DNA of 33,269 nt from Acidobacteriota bacterium (GCA_016191015.1 JACPPM010000187.1:1-33269); one strand, 5' to 3'. Positions 1 through 8,677 are shown, counted from the first letter of the stretch. Numbers and translations are program-made. Notes: a model not told the origin generated them from the letters alone.

Positions 1-40
1 CCTCCAAATCAAGCGCGTCATCGCCAACTGAAACAGATCC

Positions 41-85
41 CTTCCTGCCTTCCTAACTTCCTGCTTTCCTGAGAGGAGTCCGGAG
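41..85 (-). repeat. 45-bp repeat, inverted copy of 33190-33234
   Basis: The reverse complement of this segment aligns without gaps to 33190-33234, with 39 of 45 bases identical by eye. The core GGAAAGCAGGAAG is conserved. The two copies lie within about 40 bases of the two ends of the window and face each other. A dispersed repeat at which an assembly breaks would give this pattern, and so would the ends of a larger unit. Confidence 0.7.
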
Positions 86-172
86 CGGCCAGACCGCGGG
101 GCACCGCCGCCCTGTTTGGTTGCGGCTGGTCCGCGTTATGGCCATCGCAATGTGGTTTAAGATAACACAGTG

Positions 173-186
173 GTCAAGATCTTGAC
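173..186. promoter_or_regulatory. Perfect 14-bp palindrome, operator-like
   Basis: GTCAAGATCTTGAC is a perfect inverted repeat, and its right half runs into TTGACA (182-187), which could be a -35 box. No convincing -10 box is seen at the right distance. No intact gene follows, so its target is unknown. Confidence 0.25.
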
Positions 187-404
187 AGATCCGACCCGTG
201 AGAACACACGCTGCGAGCTGTCACTGACGGAGGCGAGTTCCGCGCATCATGATCGGTTGCGTCACTGTGGGCGGGTTTGCAGGCACCCTTGAGGTCGAAA
301 TGCAGATCCGATCAGTATGAAGGGAAAAAGATCAGGCGTAGCGCTTCAGGTGCCAGGCTGGTCGAGCAGACCGTGTATTTAGTTCTATAAACCACTGCCA
401 TGAT

Positions 405-815
405 TCACATCCCCCGCCGATTCGCGACTGGAGTCGATTGCGCGTGGGATACGGTCGGTGGTCTAAGGGCATCGGCAAGCAACCGGAGAAGGGCAGCGAG
501 ATGTGCGTCGCGGGGCGCTGAAGTCTTCAGGTCTCTGACGGCAAGCGTTAGCGCAGCGGGTGAACGCCCGCACCTCTCGGCAATAGCACTTACCGGCAGT
601 GCGAAATAGAGCCGAAAGTGCGTACAAGAGCAATCTCCGCCGCCGGCGAGGCAACTCGTTGCGGGCGATTTCGGCGACGACAGCCTCGACCTCTGCCGCG
701 GAACGCATCTCCTGGACCTTGAGCTTGCGGAGGGAAGGCGATCGGCGGTAGGTTCCTCGCTCCTGAACATCGCGCGGATCTTCTCGATATATTTCTCTCC
801 GCCGTGCACCAGCCC
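405..815 (-). pseudogene. Decayed RAYT/TnpA_REP-type transposase, C-terminal part
   Basis: Read on the minus strand across two frames, this stretch gives the typical C-terminal half of a REP-associated tyrosine transposase. First comes GGEKYIEKIRAMF, then in a shifted frame SLRKLKVQEM and EVEAVVAEIARNELPRRRR, then back in the first frame SAIAERCGRSPAALTLAVRDL, a DnaA-like helix-turn-helix. At least two compensating frameshifts separate these blocks, and the HUH catalytic N-terminus (HxH and the tyrosine) is absent. The remnant lies just downstream of the sensor gene. The assignment rests on remembered family motifs in the C-terminal region and should be confirmed by a frameshift-tolerant profile search. 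Confidence 0.55.
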
Positions 816-880
816 GGCTACGGGGCGCCTGCACCCGCTCCTCCATCGCGCGTGCGACGGCGCCCCCGCGAGAGGTGCAC

Positions 881-3556
881 CTACTCGGATCCGCCCGCGT
901 CCTGATTGGTTCGTATGAGGCTGGGATAGAGCCTGTGGAGGCAGTCCGGACAGATTCCGTGAGTGAACTCCGCTTCAGAATGATCTCGAACGTAGACTTC
1001 CATCTGGTTCCAGTAGCCGGCGTCGTCGCGGATCTTTTTGCACGCCGAGCAGATCGGGAGCAACCCCCGTAGGATCTTAATGTGGCTAAGGGCTTCCATC
1101 ACCTGAGCAGACAATGCGCGCTGTTGTGCCTGCAGGTGCCGGATTCGATAACGATGCAACTCGCGAAGGCTCAGCATCGCACCCAGTCCACAGAGGGCGT
1201 AGAACCAAAACGTCTGATAGAACTGCGGCTGCATTCGAACTTTCAGTGCGGCTCCAGTCGTATTCCATACTCCGCTACTGTTGCAGGCGATCGCTCGAAA
1301 CGTGTAGTTGCCGGGGGGCACGTGCGTGTAGCTTGCAATTCTCATCGTCCCCGCAATCACCCAGTCAGCGTCGTATCCGTCGAGCTTGAACTTGAACTGC
1401 ATCCTTCTCGATGCGACGAAACTGAGAGCTGTGTATTGAAACTCGATCCTCTCTGCACCGGCTGGTATCACGAGCGGATCTGCTGCCCGGTAATCCGGGA
1501 TCGTTGCCCGCCCATCGATCATGACTTGCTCGATGTGCACAGGAGGCGGTAGGGGGTTCTTCCTGACTTCTCGGGGGTCGACGACAGCCACGCCCTGAAG
1601 CGAGGGGAACCAGAGCTTTCCATCACGACCCCTCCACGCCGCCGGCTGTGAATAAGATTCGTGCTCATCTCTTTTGATTCCATCTGCTCGGCCGTAGATC
1701 GCGCAGGAGATGGTCTGGCTCCTGCCATCGGCCAGATCTTCGAGCGCCTTCTTGTCGATGCTGAAGACGCACTGAGCCCCACGTACCCACAGATTCCCCA
1801 AGCCGTCCTCCATGATGCCAAATGCGAGGTCATCGGCGAGGCCGTTCTTGGTGGTGCAAGAGGCGAACCGGCCATTCTTGAATCGGTTTAATCCGCCGCC
1901 CCACGTGGCGATCCAGAGGCACCCATCTGCATCCTGGTAAATCGTGGAGACGAAGTTGCTGGTGAGGCCATCCTTCTCGGTGTACGTGACGAATGCTCCA
2001 TCTTTGTACCGACTCAGCCCGCCGCCGTGCGCGGCGACCCAGATCTGACCGTCGCGGTCCTCGTACGTGTCCAGCACCATGCCGCCAGGCAACCCGTCTT
2101 TGCTGGAAAAGGTCTTGAGCTTCCCGTTTTGCAGGACAGCCAACCCGCTGGAGGTGCCTATCCAGACTCGGCCACGGCGGTCACGACAGAGCGACCATAT
2201 GGTGTTGCTCGGCAGCCCGCTCTGTGTCGTGTATCCAACGAACTGGCCCCCTCTGAGCTCGTTCAGCCCGCCGCCGGCAGTGCCGATCCACATCGACCCG
2301 TCTTCCCCTGCCCAAACGGAGGTCACCTTGTTGCTCGAGAGACCCTCCCTGGTGGTGTAAGTCGAAATGACGCCGTCTCTCAAACGGGAGAGCCCGGCTT
2401 GAGTTCCAAGCCAAACCACGCCTTCCTCATCGTCGCAGACGGTTGTGACCGTATCCGCAGGCAGCCCCTCGACCGTGGTGTAGCAGGTGAAAGACCCACC
2501 GCTCCACCGTTCCAGCCCTCCCCGTGTGCCAATCCACAGGTTCCCTTCCCGGTCTTCCTGGAGAGCGAGAACGAGGTTGTCCGAGAGACCTTCCTTCGTT
2601 GAGTAGAATACGAGTTTCCCATCCTTCACCCTGCACAGGCCATCCTCAAATGTCCCGATCCAGACATTTCCCTGACGATCCTCGAAGACCTTCCGCGCTG
2701 CGATACTCCCCCGACCGGCGTCCCGGTCGGGCCGCGTGACAACGTCTTTGCTGAGCAGATTGATCCCCTCTTTCGTTCCAACCCAGAGGTTACCCAGGTG
2801 ATCTTCGCAGACCGAACTGACATAGTTGCTGGACAGGCCCTCCCGTGGCCCATACGCGGTCAGTTCTCCCTCGCTGAGCCGGATCAGCCCGCCGCTGGCG
2901 GTGCCGATCCAAACGCTGCCGTCCGCTCCGTTGCAAAGAGAGAGAACGATTTTCTTGCTGAGACCTTTGACTGTCGTGGCCTTACCTTCCTTCAACAGTG
3001 ACAGCCCGCCCCCGAGTGTACCGATCCAGAGGCCACCTCCCGTTTCCGGGAGCAACGCAGTGACGGGCAGGCCGGGCAACCCATCCCGCGTGCCGAATGT
3101 GGTGAGCTTCCCATCCTTCAGCCTGTAAACCAGACCGTTCTCAGCCCCAACCCAGAGAACGCCAGCCTGGTCCAGAGCGAGGCGCATGACCGAATCGCTT
3201 TCCATTTCCTTCGTGTTCGTGCTGTTCAAGACCCGGAATTGCACTCCATCGAAGCGTACCAGACCCTTGCTGGTCGCGAGCCACAGGTACCCGTCAGGAG
3301 TCTGGACAATGTCTTCGACGACGCTCGCCGGGATACCTTCCTCTTTCGACCAGACTTGCCGTACATACTGCGTCAATGCCTTGTCGGGATCCAGGCTGAA
3401 CGCATGCGGGGTCTCAAACAACCATCCGCAGCAGACCACCCCCGCGGATACCGCGATTCTCCGTAGTGCCCGCAACGTTGTGCGCACGTTTGTGCCTACG
3501 CGATCACACATGATGGAAGAAACGAGGGGCGGCCGGACGATTGGGGCCGTGACCAT
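881..3556 (-). CDS. Reg_prop/Y_Y_Y propeller sensor with zinc-ribbon-like tail, no kinase domain
   Basis: This 891-residue protein is the sensor half of a hybrid two-component regulator. A hydrophobic segment near residues 33-50 probably acts as signal or anchor. It is followed by about 14 Reg_prop repeats (pattern GxLWIGTxxGGLxRxxDG...GLPS), as expected for two seven-bladed propellers, then a Y_Y_Y domain (around KFKLDGYDADW and PPGNYTFRAIACN) and one membrane helix (FYALCGLGAMLSL). The cytoplasmic tail has a short coiled-coil-like linker and the motif LPICSACKKIRDD with C836/C839 and C869/C872, a likely metal-binding knuckle often seen at the end of such proteins. No HisKA, HATPase, GGDEF or HTH domain is present. 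A TTGACA promoter ends 7 bases before the ATG, which supports this start and suggests a leaderless mRNA. The ligand is unknown; related propellers sense extracellular glycans. Confidence 0.9.
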   Translation of the reverse strand: MVTAPIVRPPLVSSIMCDRVGTNVRTTLRALRRIAVSAGVVCCGWLFETPHAFSLDPDKALTQYVRQVWSKEEGIPASVVEDIVQTPDGYLWLATSKGLVRFDGVQFRVLNSTNTKEMESDSVMRLALDQAGVLWVGAENGLVYRLKDGKLTTFGTRDGLPGLPVTALLPETGGGLWIGTLGGGLSLLKEGKATTVKGLSKKIVLSLCNGADGSVWIGTASGGLIRLSEGELTAYGPREGLSSNYVSSVCEDHLGNLWVGTKEGINLLSKDVVTRPDRDAGRGSIAARKVFEDRQGNVWIGTFEDGLCRVKDGKLVFYSTKEGLSDNLVLALQEDREGNLWIGTRGGLERWSGGSFTCYTTVEGLPADTVTTVCDDEEGVVWLGTQAGLSRLRDGVISTYTTREGLSSNKVTSVWAGEDGSMWIGTAGGGLNELRGGQFVGYTTQSGLPSNTIWSLCRDRRGRVWIGTSSGLAVLQNGKLKTFSSKDGLPGGMVLDTYEDRDGQIWVAAHGGGLSRYKDGAFVTYTEKDGLTSNFVSTIYQDADGCLWIATWGGGLNRFKNGRFASCTTKNGLADDLAFGIMEDGLGNLWVRGAQCVFSIDKKALEDLADGRSQTISCAIYGRADGIKRDEHESYSQPAAWRGRDGKLWFPSLQGVAVVDPREVRKNPLPPPVHIEQVMIDGRATIPDYRAADPLVIPAGAERIEFQYTALSFVASRRMQFKFKLDGYDADWVIAGTMRIASYTHVPPGNYTFRAIACNSSGVWNTTGAALKVRMQPQFYQTFWFYALCGLGAMLSLRELHRYRIRHLQAQQRALSAQVMEALSHIKILRGLLPICSACKKIRDDAGYWNQMEVYVRDHSEAEFTHGICPDCLHRLYPSLIRTNQDAGGSE

Positions 3557-3562
3557 ACCGAA

Positions 3563-3591
3563 AAGGTAAGAGGATGGAGACGAGCTGTCAA
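3563..3591 (-). promoter_or_regulatory. Promoter of the propeller sensor gene
   Basis: On the minus strand a perfect -35 box TTGACA (3586-3591) is followed after 17 bases by TACCTT (3563-3568). The expected transcription start falls on the A of the ATG at 3556, so the message would have no leader and no ribosome binding site. Confidence 0.55.
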
Positions 3592-4164
3592 GTCTTATTC
3601 ACGGTCCTGAATCCGTCTATGACGGTTGCCTGTCAAGTTGATGTGGGTGATCATCCTCCTCCTTTCTCTCGTGGAGATCGGTGGGTAGGTGGGGTTGAGT
3701 CTGGCGGCCGAGTCCCCGGACACATCCTTCCCATCCATCTCTGCGAGGTCTTTTCGCCCCATGTTATGAATTTGGCGGCTCCGATCCCCAGCGGATTCAT
3801 CGGGGTATCTGGAGTCATAGGGCCAAGCCGAGGACATTGACCCAGGAACCGCCTCGCTTCCAGTTCTTGAAGCCAGCCAGGCGCCCGAGGTGGATGCGGG
3901 GTCGGCACCCGTCCTGGCCGCGAGCCATTTATGAGCCTCCGCCCGCTCGTGTTCATCGAGGCAGCGGCGAACACGGAGCCGGAGGTGGCGACCTCCCTCC
4001 AGCGAAGTGCGGATGGCCACAGCCGCATCGTGGCGGATCACGCGTGATCCCGGCACCGAGCCACCACGAAAGCATTTGCACGGTCTGCTCAGATGCTCTC
4101 ATCATCCACTTTCCTTTCTCTACCCCAGGGGGCAGTGGGTTTCCGGATGCGACCGTATCCAGCA
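3592..4164. other. Non-coding flank of the IS110 remnant
   Basis: No protein of a recognised family was found here. Open frames exist on both strands but have no family resemblance. The stretch lies downstream of the IS110 transposase remnant and may include its 3' non-coding end. The end of the element could not be located. Confidence 0.4.
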
Positions 4165-5119
4165 TCACGGCCACTGTCGCGATGTTCTTCCCTCGCTTCG
4201 CCGCGAGTGCGCTGTAGTAAGGGTGCAATGGATGTGTCGAACGGCGGGCCTGCTCTGCCGCTTCAGCCAGCATCGCTCCAAGCTCACGCGGTCCCCGCTT
4301 CGTTATGCGCCCGAGCTGCTCCCGCTCCCCCGAATCATAGGTCGACGGAACCAGTCCCGCATGGCTCGCGGCATGCTTGACCGTCGGAAATCAGCTCGCT
4401 CTCGACATGAACGCAATGACAGTTAGTGCCGTGATGATTCCGACTCCAGGGACTGCGTCCAACCGGGCAATGACTTCTTTGAAAGGCTTACTCAGCTCCT
4501 CCAACTCTCCTTCGATCTCCTCAGCCTGCAATCGAGCCATCTCCCACGCAGCATGGTGCATCCCCACGTATCCCCTCAGTTTCGGGCTCACCTCCTCATG
4601 GCCCATGAGCTTCTGCCAAGCGTCCTTCGTCGCGAGGCTCCGGTAGATCTTTCTCAGTCCCTGCGGTCGCAGCAGAAACTTCACCGCGTTCGTCTCGCGC
4701 GTCATCGCCCGCACGAAGTACCTTCGCTGCGAAAGCACTTCCCTCAGCATCTGGTTCTCTTCCGGTGGGATGTGCACGATGCTCACATAGATCCCGCGCC
4801 TCAGTCCGTCGCAAATCTCAATTGCGTCCCGGCTGTCGCTCTTCCGGTTCGGCCGCCGCGCCTTGGCCCGAACCTCGGCCGCGTTGATCACCACCGGATC
4901 AAGTCCAAGCCGGTTGAGGATCTTCGCGACAAACGCGGCCATCCCCCCCGCCCTCAAGCCCAACCTTCGTCCCTCTCGATGCGCCCAACACCCTGCCTAT
5001 CCCGGCGAGCCCTTCCTCGGTGGTCTCAATCGTCCCCCGCCCATAGTCCAGCCCGTCTCGTCCTGCGCGACATAGCTCGTCCCCCTGCTGTGAACGTCTC
5101 ATACGATGTACATTTCCAT
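4165..5119 (-). pseudogene. IS110-family (DEDD) transposase, multiply disrupted
   Basis: The pieces of an IS110 transposase can be read in order on the minus strand. The ATG at 5119 opens MEMYIV, stop, DVHSRGTSYVAQDETG; then after a one-base deletion near 5052 GRGTIETTEEGLAG and GASRGTKVGLE; then after an extra G in a G7 run (4943-4949) GGMAAFVAKILNRLG, KSDSRDAIEICDGLRRG and LDAVPGVGIITALTVIAF. An in-frame TGA (4391-4393) follows, and the same frame continues with FPTVKHAASHAGLVPS, the catalytic-serine domain, and HPLHPYYSALAAKRGKNIATVAV. Similarity stops near 4165. The element cannot make an intact transposase as read. Some lesions lie in G-runs and could be sequencing errors, but the early stop and the truncated end argue for real decay. 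Confidence 0.85.
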
Positions 5120-5149
5120 GTCGGGTTGGCCTTCTCTTGAATGTCTATT

Positions 5150-5278
5150 GGGGCGTCACCATGACGACCCCGTTTCGGCGCCGATGACAACTCGGCTGCC
5201 TACGCGAGGCAGCCCGCCTTCATGACTACACGGCGCAGCGACGGATTGCGGGTACATTGACGCGGGTTGTGACGCCCC
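5150..5278 (-). ncRNA. Candidate structured RNA (bridge-RNA-like) upstream of the IS110 gene
   Basis: A 10-bp perfect inverted repeat, GGGGCGTCAC (5150-5159) and GTGACGCCCC (5269-5278), encloses about 110 bases that contain an internal perfect 8-bp hairpin (5194-5201 with 5207-5214, loop ACGCG). It lies immediately upstream of the transposase start. In IS110-group elements the bridge RNA that guides recombination is encoded in that non-coding end. The position and the closed structure are what is seen; the role is inference, and target and donor loops were not identified. Confidence 0.4.
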
Positions 5279-5365
5279 CTATTATCTGGAAGGAAGGGCA
5301 GGAAACGGGGTTTATCCGTGAACCATTTGAACATTAGCCAGACGGCCACAGGTGAGGAGTCTGCC

Positions 5366-5890
5366 ATGAAGATATCTGTCTTTGTCGGCACCAGTGTCGA
5401 TGGCTTCATTGCGCGGATGAACGGCGATCTCGATTTCTTGCCGCCGGGCGGCGGCGAACCCCACGGTTATGACGCGTTCATCGCAAGCGTCGATGCCATC
5501 GTCATTGGTCGCAACACCTTCGAAAAGGTCCTGACCCTTGGGGCATGGCCATATGGCAAAAGGCGCGTCGTGGTCCTGAGTAGTCGCCCCGTCGATTTGT
5601 CCGCGACCGGCGGAGGCGTTGTCGAACAAATGGCCGGGCCTCCGGCTGAGATCGTTTCGCGACTCGCTGCGAGCGGGGCCCGCCACCTCTATGTGGACGG
5701 CGGGATCACGATTCAGAGGTTCCTGGCCGCTGGGCTCGTTCAACGTCTCATCGTCACTCGCGTGCCTGTCCTCATCGGAGACGGGATTCCGCTCTTCGGT
5801 ACGCTACCGCACGACGTCCGACTCCGTCACGTGGCGACTCGACACTACCCGAGCGGCTTGGTTCAGAGCGAGTACCATGTGGCGGGCTGA
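5366..5890 (+). CDS. Dihydrofolate reductase-like (RibD C-terminal domain) protein
   Basis: This 174-residue protein belongs to the DHFR/RibD C-terminal superfamily of NAD(P)H-dependent reductases. It opens with MKISVFVGTSVDGFIA, the first strand and cofactor loop. DAIVIGRNTFEKVLT and RRVVVLSSRP follow, then the conserved LYVDGGITIQRFLAAGLV and VPVLIGDGIPLF. Length and motif order match the stand-alone family whose members are annotated as dihydrofolate reductase family proteins; the substrate is usually unknown. The ATG at 5366 is preferred over one 48 bases upstream because GAGGAG lies just before it and the protein fold starts there. It is an isolated gene between the IS110 remnant and the unknown gene at 6021. 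The frame is intact. Confidence 0.88.
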   Translation: MKISVFVGTSVDGFIARMNGDLDFLPPGGGEPHGYDAFIASVDAIVIGRNTFEKVLTLGAWPYGKRRVVVLSSRPVDLSATGGGVVEQMAGPPAEIVSRLAASGARHLYVDGGITIQRFLAAGLVQRLIVTRVPVLIGDGIPLFGTLPHDVRLRHVATRHYPSGLVQSEYHVAG

Positions 5891-6020
5891 CCGTCTCGTG
5901 GGGCCGTCGCAGTGTGTGATCGCAGGGGGTCATGTGGTTTCACCGCTGCCTTTCTCGCGCTCCCCCGAATGAGAACATCGGGCGGCTGAATAGTCACAGA
6001 ATAGACGAATAGGAGGCGCC

Positions 6021-6761
6021 TTGAAGATCGACTTCAGTAAATTCAGTGGATCTTTACCATATTCCAGCGAACTGTACGGCGTATACCAGCCCCTGCTTGG
6101 ATGGAGATCGAGGTTGATGACACGACGTTTTGAGGCCGGCATCAAAGGCCTGCGGCGTCGCTACAGCACGATCAGCTGGGGAGGTGGAAAGGGCAAGCGA
6201 AACGATAATTACTACATCACGGAAGACTCCGAACGCGCGAAGTTGGGCAGCTCCCTCGGGTGGACGATTCAGCTTGATGGCGACAACATGCGAAATGCTT
6301 TCCTCAATGCGCCGTGGGTGAAGGCCGTCATTCCGATCCGCGAATGGAAAGAGAAACAGGCGATCGAGTGGCTGTCGGCTTCAGAAGTTGAGGGTAGTGA
6401 CGGGCTGGATGCGGAGTACCAATCGGGCTCCGCCGATGAGCTGGTGCGCATCCGACAGACGCTTGGTTTTGCCCCTACGCGTGTTGTCACCATCAAGGAT
6501 GCGATGCTTTACCTCATTGCCCGAGTGCAACAAGCTCATGCCGCTGCGCGCGAGAAGGCTCGTGACGACGAAGGTAAAGAGTTGAGTTATCTGCCAACGG
6601 ACAAAGTTTACGAACACGGATTCTATCCGCTCCAGGGCGGTTTCAAAGCTCAGGGAAAAGAACCATTCGAGGTATTTGATCAGTGGATTGAGATCGTTCC
6701 GACAGATCAGATCGCGCCCGTAGAAGTGGAATACGACCCGAAGACTGGGATGCAGAAGTAG
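6021..6761 (+). CDS. Unrecognised 246-residue protein upstream of the nuclease-toxin-like gene
   Basis: I cannot assign a family. The start is TTG with AGGAGG four bases before it. The protein is soluble, without signal peptide or membrane segment. It has a basic stretch (residues 28-60, LMTRRFEAGIKGLRRRYS), a central block GWTIQLDGDNMRNAFLNAPW followed by VKAVIPIREWKEKQ, and a helical segment around AYLIARVQQAHAAAREKA-like sequence near residues 165-190. It ends with EIVPTDQIAPVEVEYDPKTG. The next gene, 236 bases downstream on the same strand, ends in a nuclease toxin domain. An immunity or accessory role is possible from position only; immunity genes normally lie downstream of their toxin, so this is weak. 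Confidence 0.7.
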   Translation: MKIDFSKFSGSLPYSSELYGVYQPLLGWRSRLMTRRFEAGIKGLRRRYSTISWGGGKGKRNDNYYITEDSERAKLGSSLGWTIQLDGDNMRNAFLNAPWVKAVIPIREWKEKQAIEWLSASEVEGSDGLDAEYQSGSADELVRIRQTLGFAPTRVVTIKDAMLYLIARVQQAHAAAREKARDDEGKELSYLPTDKVYEHGFYPLQGGFKAQGKEPFEVFDQWIEIVPTDQIAPVEVEYDPKTGMQK

Positions 6762-6997
6762 TTCAGCTGCGATGGGAGTAAGCTCATAGCCAACTCAGAG
6801 CCGAACAACCGAGGTCGACCAAGCGTTGCCGCGCGCCCCCACCTCACTGATTGGAATGAAGACATCGCGCTTGCCGGCGGAGAGGAGCACATGTCGCATC
6901 TCACATCGCGCCACACGGGCCGCGCCCACGCTCTGGCACCGGGCAGTCCCAACTCGATTCATGGAAGACCTGCCGATAGAGTGAGGAGAGGCGACAG

Positions 6998-8545
6998 ATG
7001 GGCCTAGATCCGCCGGTGGCGCCGCAGCCATCCGCAAAGCCGCAAATCACGCCCATACGACATCCGGAGGCGCCGAAGCGAACACAGGGACCAGCGCAAT
7101 TGGTCGCACCCTCGCCTCCTCAACAGATCACGTCACGTCCCCAGCGGAATTACGAACCGCCGGGCAGTACCCGCCGATCCTCCCAGGCGGGGCAAAAACG
7201 CGTTGGCACGTTGATCACGCTGATGAGCATTGATCTTGACGCCCGCCGGATCGCTCTGTCGTCGCCGGAGGGACCGCCCGTGCGCGGCGATGTCAGCACC
7301 GACCTCACCCCCGGCTTCTACACGCTCCGCGTGGACCGTGATCGTGAGGAATGGGTTTTCGCGGCGGGAGAGGTGAAAGTAGGATTGCGCTTTCACGTGG
7401 CGCTGGAGGGCGCTGGGCCTTTCGAGCTCGACTACCCACCGAGTCTTCCGCTGGTGGCGCAACACGGCTTCCAGCGCGCCGGCGTGGACTCCTTCACTTC
7501 GGCAAAGGGGCGGGTGGTGCGAGCCGTTTCGGACCGCCAATACGCCGATGCATTTGCAATTCTCGATCTCTTGGGCGAGGTCGATCTTTATGATCTGCTC
7601 GATGAGCTTTGGCTCGATGAGCCCGGCGTCGTTAACGAGCTGCTGCTCACCTTCGAGAAAGTCCTGGCGACGAAACAGTTCGAGATGTTTCGCCTGTTGC
7701 GAGCGTTGGAGAATTTCGCAGTCGATAAGAAGAAGCTCTATGTCGATGCCTTCGACAGATGTTTCGTCCACCCCACCTCATTCTCACGGGACAAGGAACG
7801 TGAGAAGCTCGGCAAGACGAACACCAAGCTGGTGTTCACATATGCGCTGACGCCTGCTCGGGCCGTGATTATTTACGCTGACGATATTTACGACAGCCAG
7901 GAGAAATCCGATGATCGCCCGCAATACGGCGAGGGTGGGCTCCTCTATCCCCGCTTTTGCACCGCTGCTACGACGCCACGCATTCATGCGGAGAAGAAGC
8001 GGAAGCTCGTGGAGATTGAATCTCAGAACCTCGAGTTCATCAAAACTGCCTTTTCGGCGGTCGACAAGGTGGTCAGTATGGTTGTCGTCGCGAGCGGGCT
8101 GATGCTGCGCACCTTGCCGGAAATCGCGGCGGCGGGGCGCTCGCCCCGACCAATCAGCGACGCGGTCGAGCAGCAGCCCGGACAGTGGCTGCGCGACTTG
8201 GAAGGCGGGCTGAATATGCCGGATGAGGCTGCGGCCTACCAGAGCCGGGTCTGCCACGCCGACCAGGGCTGGGGCTACTATCGCAACGGCGTCCAGTTTG
8301 ACGGCTACGAGCGCGGAACCTTGCTCGACGCAAAATTCTATCCCGACGGAAGTGGCATGAGCCGATCACTCGCCAGCAACAGCTATCGGGCTGGGAATCG
8401 CGCGCTCGAGCAGGCAGCCAGACAGCTCAAAGCAGCGGGTAACATTCCGATCCAGTGGCGCGTCGCGGGCGAGATCGCAGCACGGCAACTGCAGACGCTG
8501 TTCCGCGTGAACAAGGTGCCGATCACCGTAGTCTTCGTTCCCTAG
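6998..8545 (+). CDS. Polymorphic-toxin-like protein with C-terminal Tox-REase-5 nuclease domain
   Basis: This 515-residue protein has a Pro/Gln-rich disordered N-terminus (about 1-65), an unassigned beta-rich segment (about 70-150), a helical middle, and a C-terminal domain from about residue 413. That domain carries NGVQFDGYERGTLLDAK and ARQLKAAGNIPIQWRVA, which match the restriction-endonuclease-fold toxin 5 family: D435 and then D444-A-K446 fit the PD-(D/E)xK pattern, with the later IQW block. Such domains are delivered by contact-dependent or type VI-like systems and cut nucleic acid. No secretion signal, PAAR or Rhs repeat is seen. GAGGAG lies nine bases before the ATG. No immunity gene follows; only a dead glycine dehydrogenase fragment does. 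Function is inferred from the C-terminal motifs. Confidence 0.75.
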   Translation: MGLDPPVAPQPSAKPQITPIRHPEAPKRTQGPAQLVAPSPPQQITSRPQRNYEPPGSTRRSSQAGQKRVGTLITLMSIDLDARRIALSSPEGPPVRGDVSTDLTPGFYTLRVDRDREEWVFAAGEVKVGLRFHVALEGAGPFELDYPPSLPLVAQHGFQRAGVDSFTSAKGRVVRAVSDRQYADAFAILDLLGEVDLYDLLDELWLDEPGVVNELLLTFEKVLATKQFEMFRLLRALENFAVDKKKLYVDAFDRCFVHPTSFSRDKEREKLGKTNTKLVFTYALTPARAVIIYADDIYDSQEKSDDRPQYGEGGLLYPRFCTAATTPRIHAEKKRKLVEIESQNLEFIKTAFSAVDKVVSMVVVASGLMLRTLPEIAAAGRSPRPISDAVEQQPGQWLRDLEGGLNMPDEAAAYQSRVCHADQGWGYYRNGVQFDGYERGTLLDAKFYPDGSGMSRSLASNSYRAGNRALEQAARQLKAAGNIPIQWRVAGEIAARQLQTLFRVNKVPITVVFVP

Positions 8546-8677
8546 ACTCGTCGTTGGCCGCGCACTACTGACGCTCAGCCGCGACACCGTGACCGTCGTG
8601 GGATCATCTGACGGCGAGTTCGGCGGAAGAAACGGCGGCGGCAGCGCATCGCAGATGCCCGGGGGTCTGCGCGTGCC

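Larger units (their letters stand above)
1..404. other. Left-end stretch without a recognisable gene
   Basis: I see no protein in this stretch that resembles a known family on either strand. It contains one copy of a 45-bp dispersed repeat (41-85), a 13-base string shared with the left flank of the IS21-type element (26-38), and a perfect 14-bp palindrome (173-186). The next recognisable sequence is the decayed transposase that begins at 405. Confidence 0.5.

Noticed and set aside
3595-4056. 153-residue minus-strand frame downstream of the IS110 remnant
   Set aside because: No family motif, charged composition without a hydrophobic core, and an overlapping alternative frame of similar quality.
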